From Cladocopium goreaui (lineage: Eukaryota > Sar > Dinophyceae > Suessiales > Symbiodiniaceae): DNA of 64,000 bases. Positions 36,857-47,519 of this stretch are shown one piece after another. The DNA is taken from NCBI GenBank assembly GCA_947184155.2, contig CAMXCT020000278.1, positions 179,949 through 243,948 on the forward strand, written 5' to 3'. Under the pieces are notes generated by a model that had not been told where the DNA came from, made no database searches, and worked only from the letters and a program-made list of their open reading frames with translations. The position numbers and the translations under genes were made by a program. Position 1 is the stretch's first letter. Each line of letters starts with the position of its first letter.

Positions 36857-39800
36857 GTTGTACGCTCTGCTGAAGATGATCGCTGAATTCTCCGGCACCA
36901 AATTTGCTGCCGCATGCAGCAACCAATCTGTAGGATTTTGGATGAGATGGACTTACAAGGGTTGCGTGACAATGCCTGAAGTCTAGTTAGACAACAGAAG
37001 TCCCAATTGATCCGAATTGCGCATTGATCACGATTCATGCAACCTCTTGTCAATGTTGCAAGCATGCAGGGCTGAAACAGAAGCCAAATTCAGCGTGCTT
37101 GGCCTTTCATGCGCAATCTTTTGGGTTGAAGTTTGGGCTCAAGCTAAATCCAATGATGTTCAATGTCAAGTATTATTGTTGGTTGCGCGTGCGAATGAAA
37201 AGTGCGTTAAGCTCTCCCATTTGTACAGATTCTTGGTTTGGGCCTTTGGCAGCGCATTGTCCCTCAGGTTCTTCGCGCACAAGCGCCAATGCCTGGATTC
37301 TGAGTTCGAGTCAATCATTTGACCTCCTGTATGTGCTTAGAATGTGGATTTCAGATGCAAACGGCATCAAACTTGTACATTTCTTGTCTCCAAAAAGTTG
37401 AGCTACAGTGGAAGATCGAGTGGGATGTTTCCTCATTTGTGTTTCCAATATCAGTGAACATATTATAATTTAATCTAATTTGTCATTCACAGACTTTGAT
37501 CAGACCCAGCAGGTTCTGTGGTGCACACCAGAAACATTCAGAAGCAATGGCACTAAGTTGAAGTTTTCGCCTGGGGTTTTCGGCCTCGCAGTGGATCCAG
37601 CGACGAAAGTAGGTCGCCGCAGCTTCCTGGCTCATGTGAAGACATGGGATTTTCGCAGTGATTTTTTGTGTCAGCGATACATTCCTGGTAATTTCAAGAG
37701 TCAAATTGCATTAGTCGACATATTAAGACGTGACTGGTTGGTGGTTTGGAACATTTTTTATTTTCCCCAATACTTGGGATGATGATCCAATCTGACTAAT
37801 ATTTTTCAGAGGGGTTGAAACCACCAACCAGATGACAATGAGATACAATGAGCCTACCTATAAGCATACTGGGCATATAGAGGATCATACGTCGGCATAC
37901 AACGGCAATGGATGTTCATGTCCTGGATTCGAACATTGCAATGGAATTTCCCCTCTAAATTGAGGTTAAAGTTGGGAAAAGCATCTATATAAAATATATT
38001 ATGTATATATATATAGAGTGGAGGGTGCATGATGTACATTGTCCTACATCTAGTCTGATCGGATGCATTTGTGGCTTTTCTGCAGATGTGTTTGCACCTC
38101 AGCTAGCTGGCAGCTGGGTCCAGGTTCAGCATTTGCAAAGTCTCAACACCTGGGTTGATCTGACAATTGGGGTACCCCCCAATTCCAATGGAATATCATG
38201 GAATATCATGGAATATCATGGAATATTATCCTCTTCCGAACATGGCATGCAATGGCTCTGTTCCCCCCCAAGTCAATGGTTCAATGGCCATTTGGTGGGA
38301 TATACCATATGACATATACCATATACATCCTATATATACTCAGAAATCCATAGAAATCCCCAAGTCTGACCGTTCTTTTCCTCCTCACAAAGGCACGCCA
38401 GTGTTTTTAGCTGGCCATGGCAGCCCTGGAAGAGTTTGGCTTCCCAGCAGTTGAACGCTCATGGTTCACAAAAAGCTTCCGGGTTGGATCATGGTGTACT
38501 AAAATATGTCGATCAACATATTTATTTCAATATTTCAATATATATTATATATAGTAATCTATTATATAATAGATATAATCTATTATATATACATACATAG
38601 TTCAATATATTATATTTCAACATCTATGTCTTAATATATTGGTTCATATCTCGCCGCATATTTCCATCGTTCCAACTCCAGTGCCTTTTCGCTAGCCACT
38701 TTACCAGGCCCGACCAGCGGATCATCGAGCGGATCTTCGAGCGGATCTCCTGCTACCGCAACGACAACCGCGACAAGGAGGAAGTGCTCAGCATCATCAC
38801 GGTGCGCTGGCCGCGAGGAATTCCACCCCTTGGGTGAACATTGCTGGGGCTGTTGGGGCTGTTGGGGGAGATTGGAGAATGTTGGGGTATACGATGATAG
38901 ATGGCTGATAGATGGCTGATGGGTCCTAGAAATTGTTTAGAATTGATTGAGGAAAAGTAATTGGGTGAGGAAAGTTCATCATGATTCTGAGGGTAAGAAA
39001 GATCATTTTGGACCCAGAGGGAATGTACGACCCATACCCAGACGATGTGTGATGGAGTATTCTGTACAAGCCACGCTTGGCAAACGCATGATAATCGTTT
39101 GTTCTCTCTTCGCATGTCACTACTCAAAATGATTAGTGACCACAAACAACGTCACACTGATTTCACTTTTTGCTTCCGATGGATGTTTCGGTTTCAACGG
39201 TGCTTGGTGGTACCAATGTCGCGGTCGATTTTTTTGCTGCGAAATCAAATCCCCGCGCCAGAAATATGGCTGGGCGATCCGCTATGCACCTCCGCTCTTC
39301 AGAAACTCTGAGGAAGTTTGTGTCATGCCCTCGGTCGCGGCGTCGTATGGAGGGAGTAGTGGACACCCGATGACACCCCGAAATTATCCGAAATTGGTGT
39401 TTGATCATGAAGTGTGGTTGGAGGAGCTGGCATGTATGTATAATGTACATATATATATATAATTATATGATTGTGTTGATCTTACATTCAAGATCATGTA
39501 AGATTTAAGTGGATGGTCTGTTTGAGCAGTTTCTTGAAATTTGTGCCCCAACAAGTGCATTCAATCCTCAGACCCCAAGGTCGCGGCCATGAAAACTTAT
39601 GGTCTGGGTCTTGAGTTCCTGTCACCAGCCATGCGTGACAATGAGAAGGCGAGAGGGTTGTGCTGGTGAGTTGGGGATAGCCTGAAAAACACAAATCACA
39701 TGTTTTTCTGCTTTGTCATCAGCTCCTTTCATGTTTGGTCCTTTTTGGTGATGTTTGGCGGCAAGTTCGGGGTGTGCAATTTTGCCCAAAACCAAAAGGA

Positions 39801-42800
39801 TGAAAGCAAATCAATGGGTACTTCGAAGATTGTTGAAGCTCTCCAGTGCCGGGTTGCAGCGTGGAAGTACTTCAATGCGAGTCAGGAAAGTAACGTTATT
39901 AGCATTATACATGAGAATCATTGATTTTTGTTTATTGCTATCTAAGATATAATGCACAGCCTCAAAAGGGTGCAATCAATTTGATGATGTTCATTTTCTT
40001 GAGTGAACCCTGAAAGATTGAGAGGTCTGAGGACAGTCAGCTGCTTTGCCACAGGTGGTGAAGGCTGCAGTGAGCCATTGCGGAATGGCATTGATTTTCG
40101 CGCCCAAACCCAGCAGGGGGTTGAAGGAGCTCACCAGTCATTACTCAACAAAGACTTGTTTGATTCGATCATTCGATCATGGCACTGGTGTGAAAAGTTC
40201 TTGCAAGAACACATTCGAAAGCTCCACGCTTACTGCCTCCGTTCCGCTGCATATTTGAAATTCTACTGTACTTTCAAGCCGAGGCACCTGCCGAATTTCG
40301 AAATCGACGTGACATTGTCAAGCAGGTATGGAATGGATCGAGCGATGTCCGACATGAAACCAAACACTGGGAGTTTTACGTCCACTTGTGACAATAAACA
40401 TTCATGATTAAACATTAACACGTGAGTCATTTTCTGCAGAATCCTTCGGGGAAAAAGAGACTGAAGAGATACAGAGAGGTGAACCCTGGAGGCTGTCCAA
40501 AATGCTGGGCTCGCCCTGGAGTTTGCTCATCCGGACGGGGTGTCACTGAACAGTCGGATGAACGTAGACGAGCATGCTTTGTTGAGCGCACGATGCGCGA
40601 CATGTGAAGTGTTTTTGCACTCAACCTTACTTTGATATGCTTTGATATACTTTGATAAACTTTGTACATGTGTTGAACATATTTCCACGAGGTGAGCATG
40701 ATGCCATGTGTCACAGATTGTCACAGAGAGTTGGCGCAGGATTTAAGGAAGGACCAGAGCATTGTCTACTACGCAATGCAGAAGGAGTTGATTATGTGAT
40801 GTGGGGGAGGAAAACAGCACTTGAGCACACTCTAAGGCATATTGCATCTGACTGCATCCGGGTGGAATCATGCTACGTTTCCTGTGCTTTCCTGCAGCTG
40901 TATAGAGTTGATCAAACTGAGACTGAAACAGCATTTGGAACGGCATGGCAACCTTGACGATCAAGATTCACTTTGGGAACGTTAAGAGTCTCAACAAGTC
41001 TTCCCAAAGATCGGCTGGCTACCTTGGTATCCTTGGTCGAGTCATGAAGCCTGGCCGGCACTAGGTCTGTCGGTGTCTTTGGGCCATGCAGCCTTTGCAC
41101 CCAACCATGATGCAATGGATTACTGTCCCACAGGGTCAAATCTCAGACCAGGCCAGTGATGGGCGACAGATGGCGACAGTGTCGATGTTGTTTTTTTATG
41201 TTTTTTAAAAAAAAACTGCCCATCTGATGACAATTGAAAGGATGGTGATGGTGTTTTAACGTGATTCAACCAGCGGCAATGGTGATTTCGGACTATTTAT
41301 AACATTATTTCATCAACCATCATAAGGCTTTTGATGTTGATTATGTATAGGAATTTCGTAGTAATCCCTACACCCCAGATAGTTAGTAAAGACTCCTGGA
41401 TGAATTCTCAACGGTATAAAATCGTCCCGCAGCGTTTTGGGCCAAGCCTTTTTCGGCCCAGCGTTTTGGTCACAAAGAAACAGATCATGCACTAGTTCAA
41501 CCTGCGGTGCTGCGGTGGAGACGAGGAAAAACCCTAAACCCAACAGTGCTCCCCCGAAAGAACCGCAGCTCCATAACTAACAAAATGCGGGTACACTTCA
41601 GGTGCAGGGGGGTGGGTAAAGGGCAAAAAGTGGTGCAAAAAACATTGAAGGCTGTTCCAGTCTTAAGTCCAAAATACCATTCAATTGAATTTCAGTCTGT
41701 TTTTGTATCAAAATATACCCGCAGTGTGGGTATGGCACAAGAAACAACCAGTTTGCGGGTCCGATGGTACCCCATGTTTTATCATGTTTTATCTCTGAGC
41801 CAAACCCATGCACGTCTTGCATATTGTTCCAGTGTCCTTTATGGATCTTTATGGGAACCTGCTCAATCTTGTAGGAAACTTGGGAAATCCATTTGCCTCC
41901 GACTGTCCTTCGAAATGAGGGTGAAAGAAAATCTCATAAAATTTCAATGTTTTTGGATGGGTTCTGGGTGCATGATGGGCATGACAAGGACCATTTTTGA
42001 AGCTGCCCAAAAGCATCCAAAAGCAACATCGTCTCTCCAGGTGCTTGATATGCACTTGGCTTACGGCTTTTGCCCAAGATGAGGCCATGGTGACTTGGTG
42101 CCAAGACAGAAATCCGGGAGAAATCGGGAAATATTGCCATTGAATGCCATTGATATTATCAACGATGATAGATATGATGATATGATGATACAAGATGTGT
42201 TCATGATGTCCATTCAGGTGGAGCCAATCATGACCAATCAAGATGTCTCAAATGATGAAGTCTCATGGCTATCGTAGAAATTCACAGTGGGGCCGCTGCC
42301 AAGGAGGACATTTTCGCTGCTCTCGGGCAAGAGTTGGAGCACGAGGTTGGGCTGTTAGCAACTGCTGCACCATGCTATGGCAGGGGTTGGTAACTGTCCC
42401 ATTTTGGGTATATTGGACATCACCTTATAGTAGCCATTATAGACCATATACCTAATTAATGGTTGGGTGATGTTCAATGGGGACATTTAATGATCCATGT
42501 ATGGATTTGCTACCTTGGCACTGCCAGGACTGTTCACTCCTCGGGGGTCGTGACTGCGATGCCGGCACTGCATTTCTGCAGACGAAGTCAGCATACCGCT
42601 GGACGTCCTTGGGAGCCGAGACAGAAACGGCGCCAATGGCGCCAAGCTTCTTTCAGATGGGTGAGGAGGTGCCAACAACCTTTTATTTTTTTTAAATCCG
42701 GAGCAGGTTTGGGCAATATCAAATTGAGTAAGATGTTGCGGCTGTCGAAAGGTTGCCCACAAATCACTCGACTTCTGTAAAACTCGTGACCCACAGAAAA

Positions 42801-44022
42801 GATCAAAAAAGGATGTTACTAGCCATGCATCCTTAGATATCCCAAGAATGACCAGCGATTTTTACAGGCCCCATGGGCATCCACACAAGGAGACCCGCAT
42901 CGCCAGGTCACAAGTCAGGTGGGTGTGGTGCATGGGGCCTCCACTGCAAGCGCCACATCTGCAACGGTGGGAGAAGTTCATATGGATCGCACGCGGCAGA
43001 TGCGGCAATGGCAGGACGGGTGCCCTTCAGCAGTGGTGTTCGAACAGTCGTGAAAGCCCAAAAAGCACAGCTACAACAAGGTGCAAGTTGGGGGCAAAGT
43101 GTGAACTTTGCCAGCATTGATATGGGGAATCAAGATGAATCAAGTGTGTGCTGCACGCTCTTTGTACAGGATGAAGGATATTATATAGTCGGGGTTCATC
43201 TATCATCACCGATCATTGTGTGGATTTTCAATGGGGTCATACGTTTGCAACCCATGGGTGTGTAGATCAGGAATTGAGCATCAATCGAATCTGGCCTGGG
43301 CCAAGCCGGAAAGTGGCCTTGTGTTATGGCATGCTATGGCTACGACACTGCACTCCAAAATCTAAGGGTCTCAGTGCTCGCATGGCCTAAAGTTCAATCC
43401 GTGTTGCTCACTTCCCAAAGGAGGATGCCGTGGAGATCTACACGGACACCCATGCCACCTCTGCAACTGCCAAGACAGCTGCGACGGTTGTTGCAGCCAC
43501 GATTTCAGAAAGCCGAGGAGCATTAGCCAAAATGCCACTGTGCTGCATTTTAGTTTGGGTCCCCGGAAATTTATCTCAGGACAACCCTTTTGCGGCAGTA
43601 GATCAATTATACTTGTACATTGCACTTGCAACAAAGAAGTTTGAACTTTGCCCTTTGTATTCCACCAATTTCCACCGTTTTCATTGCCATTTTGACCTCT
43701 TATTGAAGGTGCTGGCAATCTACAAGCCCATGATCTCATCACATGGCTAAGCCATGCTAGGGATGTTAGAGCTGATGCTTGCGGGAGTTTGGAAGATTCA
43801 GATTCTCTGACAGTCTGAAGATTACAAAGTGGTCCATGCCATCCACCAAGGCAGATCTTTTTGACTGCTTCAGGGCTTTGGTTGGCCGTGCTTTTCTTCC
43901 TGGTGGTCCTTGTGGCTACCTGGCTTGGTCGCTGGTGGGCAGCCCCTGCGAAGGCGGAAACCGAAGCGGAAGCTGCAGAGGAGCCATCCGTGGATGTGTG
44001 GCAGTCCAAAAGCAGCCATTGA
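36857..44022 (+). CDS. Multi-exon protein with DUF4116-like segments and C-terminal membrane anchor
   Basis: Exons: 36857-36986 (LLKMIAEFSGTKFAAACSNQ); about 37017-37322; 37492-37733 (GVFGLAVDPATKVGRRSF); 38085-38166 (FAPQLAGSWVQVQHLQSL); 38411-38490 (MAALEEFGFPAVERSWF, donor GTGTAC); 38683-38804 (DQRIIERIFERISCYRND, donor GTGCGC); about 39136-39433 (RQKYGWAIRYAPPLFRN, donor GTATGT); 39572-39665 (YGLGLEFLSPAMRDNEK, donor GTGAGT); about 39750-39890 (SKIVEALQCRVAAWKYF); about 40020-40326 (donor GTATGG); about 40440-40610; about 40720-40797 (DLRKDQSIVYYAMQKEL); 42041-42113; 42262-42385 (EDIFAALGQELEHEVGLLA); 42582-42660 (VSIPLDVLGSRDRNGANG); 42868-43052; about 43392-43520; 43874-44022 (membrane anchor, TGA). 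The segments at 39.57, 40.5 and 40.74 kb resemble DUF4116 repeats (AV...GLALE.AS..L..D). The function of DUF4116 is unknown. It may be two genes. Confidence 0.45.
37734..37831 (+). mobile_element. Family B hairpin element, copy 2
   Basis: Perfect terminal CTGGTTGGTGGTTT and its complement, with the internal ATATTTTTCAGAGGGGTTGA block. It directly abuts the end of the 37492 exon frame, and its first GT and last AG fall at its own ends. Confidence 0.85.
38187..38228. repeat. Decanucleotide repeat GGAATATCAT
   Basis: Four tandem copies, directly after a coding-like exon. Intronic. Confidence 0.9.
43874..44022 (+). CDS. Terminal exon with transmembrane helix and acidic tail
   Basis: Follows the acceptor GCTTCAG. 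It encodes a hydrophobic run LWLAVLFFLVVLVATWLGRW, long enough to span a membrane, then an Ala/Glu-rich tail ending DVWQSKSSH and TGA at 44020-44022. The anchor close to the C-terminus suggests a single-pass protein with a short acidic tail. Codons are rich in G and C at third positions. Assigned to the gene starting at about 36.9 kb by order and strand only. Confidence 0.7.
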
Positions 44023-44185
44023 AGGCCTGAGTATTCTACTCCTACACATATTCCATGATATTTCTATATGTGGAGATATCTGGAGTTTGTGTTCAGATAT
44101 ATTTGATGTCTTTTGATGTGATATTTGATATGTTTTGGAATTTTCGTTTAGTAATTACCAAAAAGCAAGAGAATGGTAATGAAAT

Positions 44186-44242
44186 ATATATATATATATT
44201 ATATTATATATATATTATATATATATAATTATATATATGTGA
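44186..44242. repeat. TA microsatellite
   Basis: Pure A/T dinucleotide-rich tract between the TGA at 44022 and the next exon array, plausibly intergenic. Confidence 0.9.
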
Positions 44243-44325
44243 CATTGTGTGTGTGCCACTACTCCAAAGGACCAAAGGATTGGATTGTACCAAATTCCAT
44301 CTTTTTTCCGAGTTTCTAAGTGCAG

Positions 44326-47270
44326 GAGACTGATGACACCGCCAAGCCCAGCGTGCAGTTCATCCCTCGCCCGAGCTGCGAATCGGCTGAGCAGAGGGGC
44401 GCGCAGAGCAACGAGCTGCGGCGATACGTTCAGGATGAGAATTGGGGACGGATAGATTAGCAGATATTAGCAGGATAATCCCAGGATATCAAGTTAAGGA
44501 TTCTGGGCCCCTTTTTTCAATGAGCCCCTGATGGATGGAGTTGTTCAAGGTTTGGCTTGAGGGTTTAAGGAACATGTTTGCAATCAAGATTGTTTAAGTC
44601 GTTCTTCAAAAAAAACACAAATCCACGAATGCATTCCTTCCAATGGAAATCTCTGTTTTGAAACAGTTGTGTGTGAGTGTGCAAGTGGTTCTTCCATGTT
44701 CTTCCCATCTCCGTTTCTCTCACCCCCAACCCCCAAACCCCAAGTTTCACAGAGCCTGCAGACTGGATGCTCAAAATATCTCAAACCATGGATCAGACAT
44801 TTAAGAATATTTAAGATACTACATTTTCAGTGGGCCAGTAGCGCCATTACCCACAACCATCCATAACCATCCATAACCCATTCTTCTCCCCCAGTTTCAT
44901 CCCCAGGAGGCGCATGGCATTTCTTCGGAGGAGGACTTAGCGTCGCTCCTCCCCGAGGCTTCGGGCTACGACTGCGCCCTGTCGCGGCCGGCCAGCAGCG
45001 GCCAGGCGGTGCGGCTGGCGGTGAGGATCGAAGGACCCCTGCCAGGTGCAACGGGGGGATGGCTTGGATGGGGGCCCTGGGGGCCCTGGAGGCCCTGGGG
45101 CCCTGGAAATGGTGTGAACTGGTTGGAATGTGGGAATATGTGGGAAGATATCGGAAGATGGCATGGCAGCATGGCAGTATGGCAGCATGGCAGCATGGTA
45201 GGGCACTCGCAGTTTTTCCATTCCAGAAATGAACAGATAAGGATACAGTTCATGTGGGCATAGAAGTATGTGACATGATCTGTTTGGGGTCATCAGATGT
45301 GAATTTTGGGGCGGCAACCACCTGACGCTGGGCAATGCTGGGCAGGTGGTCCACCACCCTTGGGCTTGCTTCGAGCACCCCTAAGTCAACGGAGTTGCGT
45401 TTTCTTCTCGGCCGCGGTGGAAGAAATCCCTGGAAAGGGGGAGAGCTCGCAGTCGCCTTTGCAGAAGAAGGTGAGGGGCCTTGTTATCCCTTGCTGGACC
45501 AGCAAAGATCGTTAAAAAGAATGACATGTGGATGCAAATAATGAACTTGTCTCCTTTTTTATGCTCTTTCTATGGTGTTCCTCTCTATGCTTCCCTCTTT
45601 GCTGTCTACCTCTCTCTTTCTTTCTACTTCTCTCTTTGTCATTTTTTTCCATGTTTGCCCCTTAGCAAATCAAGAACAAAACATTTGCGTCCAATATCAT
45701 GACCCCGGAAGACGTAAAGATGCACAGCAGATATAAAGGATGCCAGGGTGTGACTCACTTAAAGACTCACTTGTTGTGCGTCATGGTTTCTTGCACCTCC
45801 AAGTCATCCCTATGGCCTTGCTCACATGTTTGACTGGTAGATAAACCTTGTACCTCAAGGAGTTTACAAAGCCCATTTGGAACTTTGGAACACTTTGGAA
45901 CTGTTCTGTCAACGGCTTGAGATCATCAACTTGCACATTGCAATCCATTTCATGGTGACCTTCGAAATCCTTACATCATCGATATCCAAGCCTTTGGGTC
46001 ATCAGCCCTATCCCGAACTTCGACTCCGGCGGTCGCAGGTCGTTGACTCCGTGGATTTCCAGGTTTCATTGGTCGGTGCTCCCTCCATTCGCATCGACGT
46101 CACCGGCTCCGATCTCACGGTGCTGGATGCCTTGGCACCTTGGAGAAGTCCAGGGATGGGGATGGGCGACGTTCCTGGGTGTTGTTGGAGTACTTTGGTA
46201 AAGTGCTGGGTTTCATAATCAAAAGGCATTGAGAATATTGAGAAATATACCACATCATACTATGGATGATTATGCATGATAATATGTAGATACAATATCA
46301 TATATGGTAGCATTTAATATACGCATGCACAAGTATAATTATATATATATAATCATTATTCAACTATAATTGCTGACTATAATTGTTGTTATTATAATCA
46401 AATGGAAGCGGATGAGAGAAGCCAAACTGGACACTGCTCATATTGGATCCATGTCTTGGATCGATGTCATGCCACAAAAAGTGTCCAAGTGTTTTTGTCG
46501 CTGGACAAATAGTCGTAGCAACCAGTGTCAATGATACCCTCTGGTAAACTAACATAACTATGGAAAATCACCATTTTTAATGGGAAAAGCCACTATAAAT
46601 GGCCATTTTCAATAGCTACGTTAAATTACCAGAGGGTATTCAATGATTGGTACCCAAGGAAGACAATTGGACACCATCCCAGTCGCTGAATTCCCTGCCG
46701 CGGCCATGGCGGGAATTTCTGGAAGTTTCGCAATCGACCACTGGCAAATTTCGCTTTAGAGAGGATGTGCTGCTGGTTGGGTCGGAGGTGCCATGCTGTC
46801 CCCAGCCCTGGGTTTCTGTTTCCCCGGTTTCTGGAGATATCATCCACACATCTTGGCATGTGTTCATGTGTTGCAGCTTTGGACTCTCATTCTCTTTGGC
46901 CTTTTCCTAGACTTGGTTCAAGAACACTATCCAGAAAAAAACACTCATGAACCCCATACTTGATAGCAGAAATCCATTGCTTCGAAACCAATGATTGTGA
47001 AACTCACTTGGAATATGCGTGCACAACATTTGGTACTCTTTTAGTACTTTACTGGTCCCCATTGAAACCATAATATAATATGATATGATATAATATAGTA
47101 TATAATATAATAATAAAATTATAATGATTATTGTTATATATTATTATATTGCTATTGTGCTGCAATATTGTCCGCAGAACCCCCGGTCCACCCTGCAGGT
47201 GGTTCTGTGCGGAGAGTTGCTACGCGACTCACGGGGAAGATTTTTTCTGCAGCCATCGAAGGCTCCGAAG
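44326..47270 (+). CDS. Unrecognised multi-exon gene
   Basis: Exons: 44326-44460 (KPSVQFIPRPSCESAEQRG, then TAG at 44458 or a donor just before); 44895-45020 (EEDLASLLPEASGYDCAL, exactly 42 codons, donor GTGAGG); about 45309-45470 (AVEEIPGKGESSQSPLQKK, donor GTGAGG); 45668-45738 (FASNIMTPEDVKMHSRYK, with no GT donor in frame, so GA or GC is implied); about 45880-46197 (GAPSIRIDVTGSDLTVLDAL, donor GTAAAG); about 46400-46530; about 46655-46857 (REFLEVSQSTTGKFRFRED); 47178-47270 (TLQVVLCGELLRDSRGRFFL, 31 codons, donor GTGGGC). The later exons look like beta strands of a C2 or similar sandwich, but I cannot name the family. Splice sites on both sides of the 44895 and 47178 exons are strong, so coding status is good. 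Confidence 0.5.
46535..46638 (+). mobile_element. Family A hairpin element, copy 5
   Basis: Arms TACCCTCTGGTAAACTAACA and the near-complement ending ATTACCAGAGGGTA. It lies between exons at about 46400-46530 and 46655-46857. Confidence 0.9.
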
Positions 47271-47519
47271 GTGGGCATGGGAGGCTGCTGACGGATATAC
47301 CGCCAGTGAAAAGGCCATTGAAAAATGGTGAAGATGATGATTCACGCGAGGGGAATACTAGGGGTATCCGAGCCCGGGATATCTGAACCCGGGGTATCCT
47401 AGTTTCAGACAAATCCTTGTTTGATCAAAGAGGGCAAGGAAATAGCTTTGGACATGATATAGCTGGGATGACAAATGACTGGATTTGCCGAAACCCACAG
47501 AATGCCCCAGAAATGAGAC

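Noticed and set aside
41507-42082. 191-codon + strand ORF
   Set aside because: Runs across repeat-like sequence with inverted GGGTAT motifs and unlike composition; the exon at 42041 uses another frame. Probably a chance frame.
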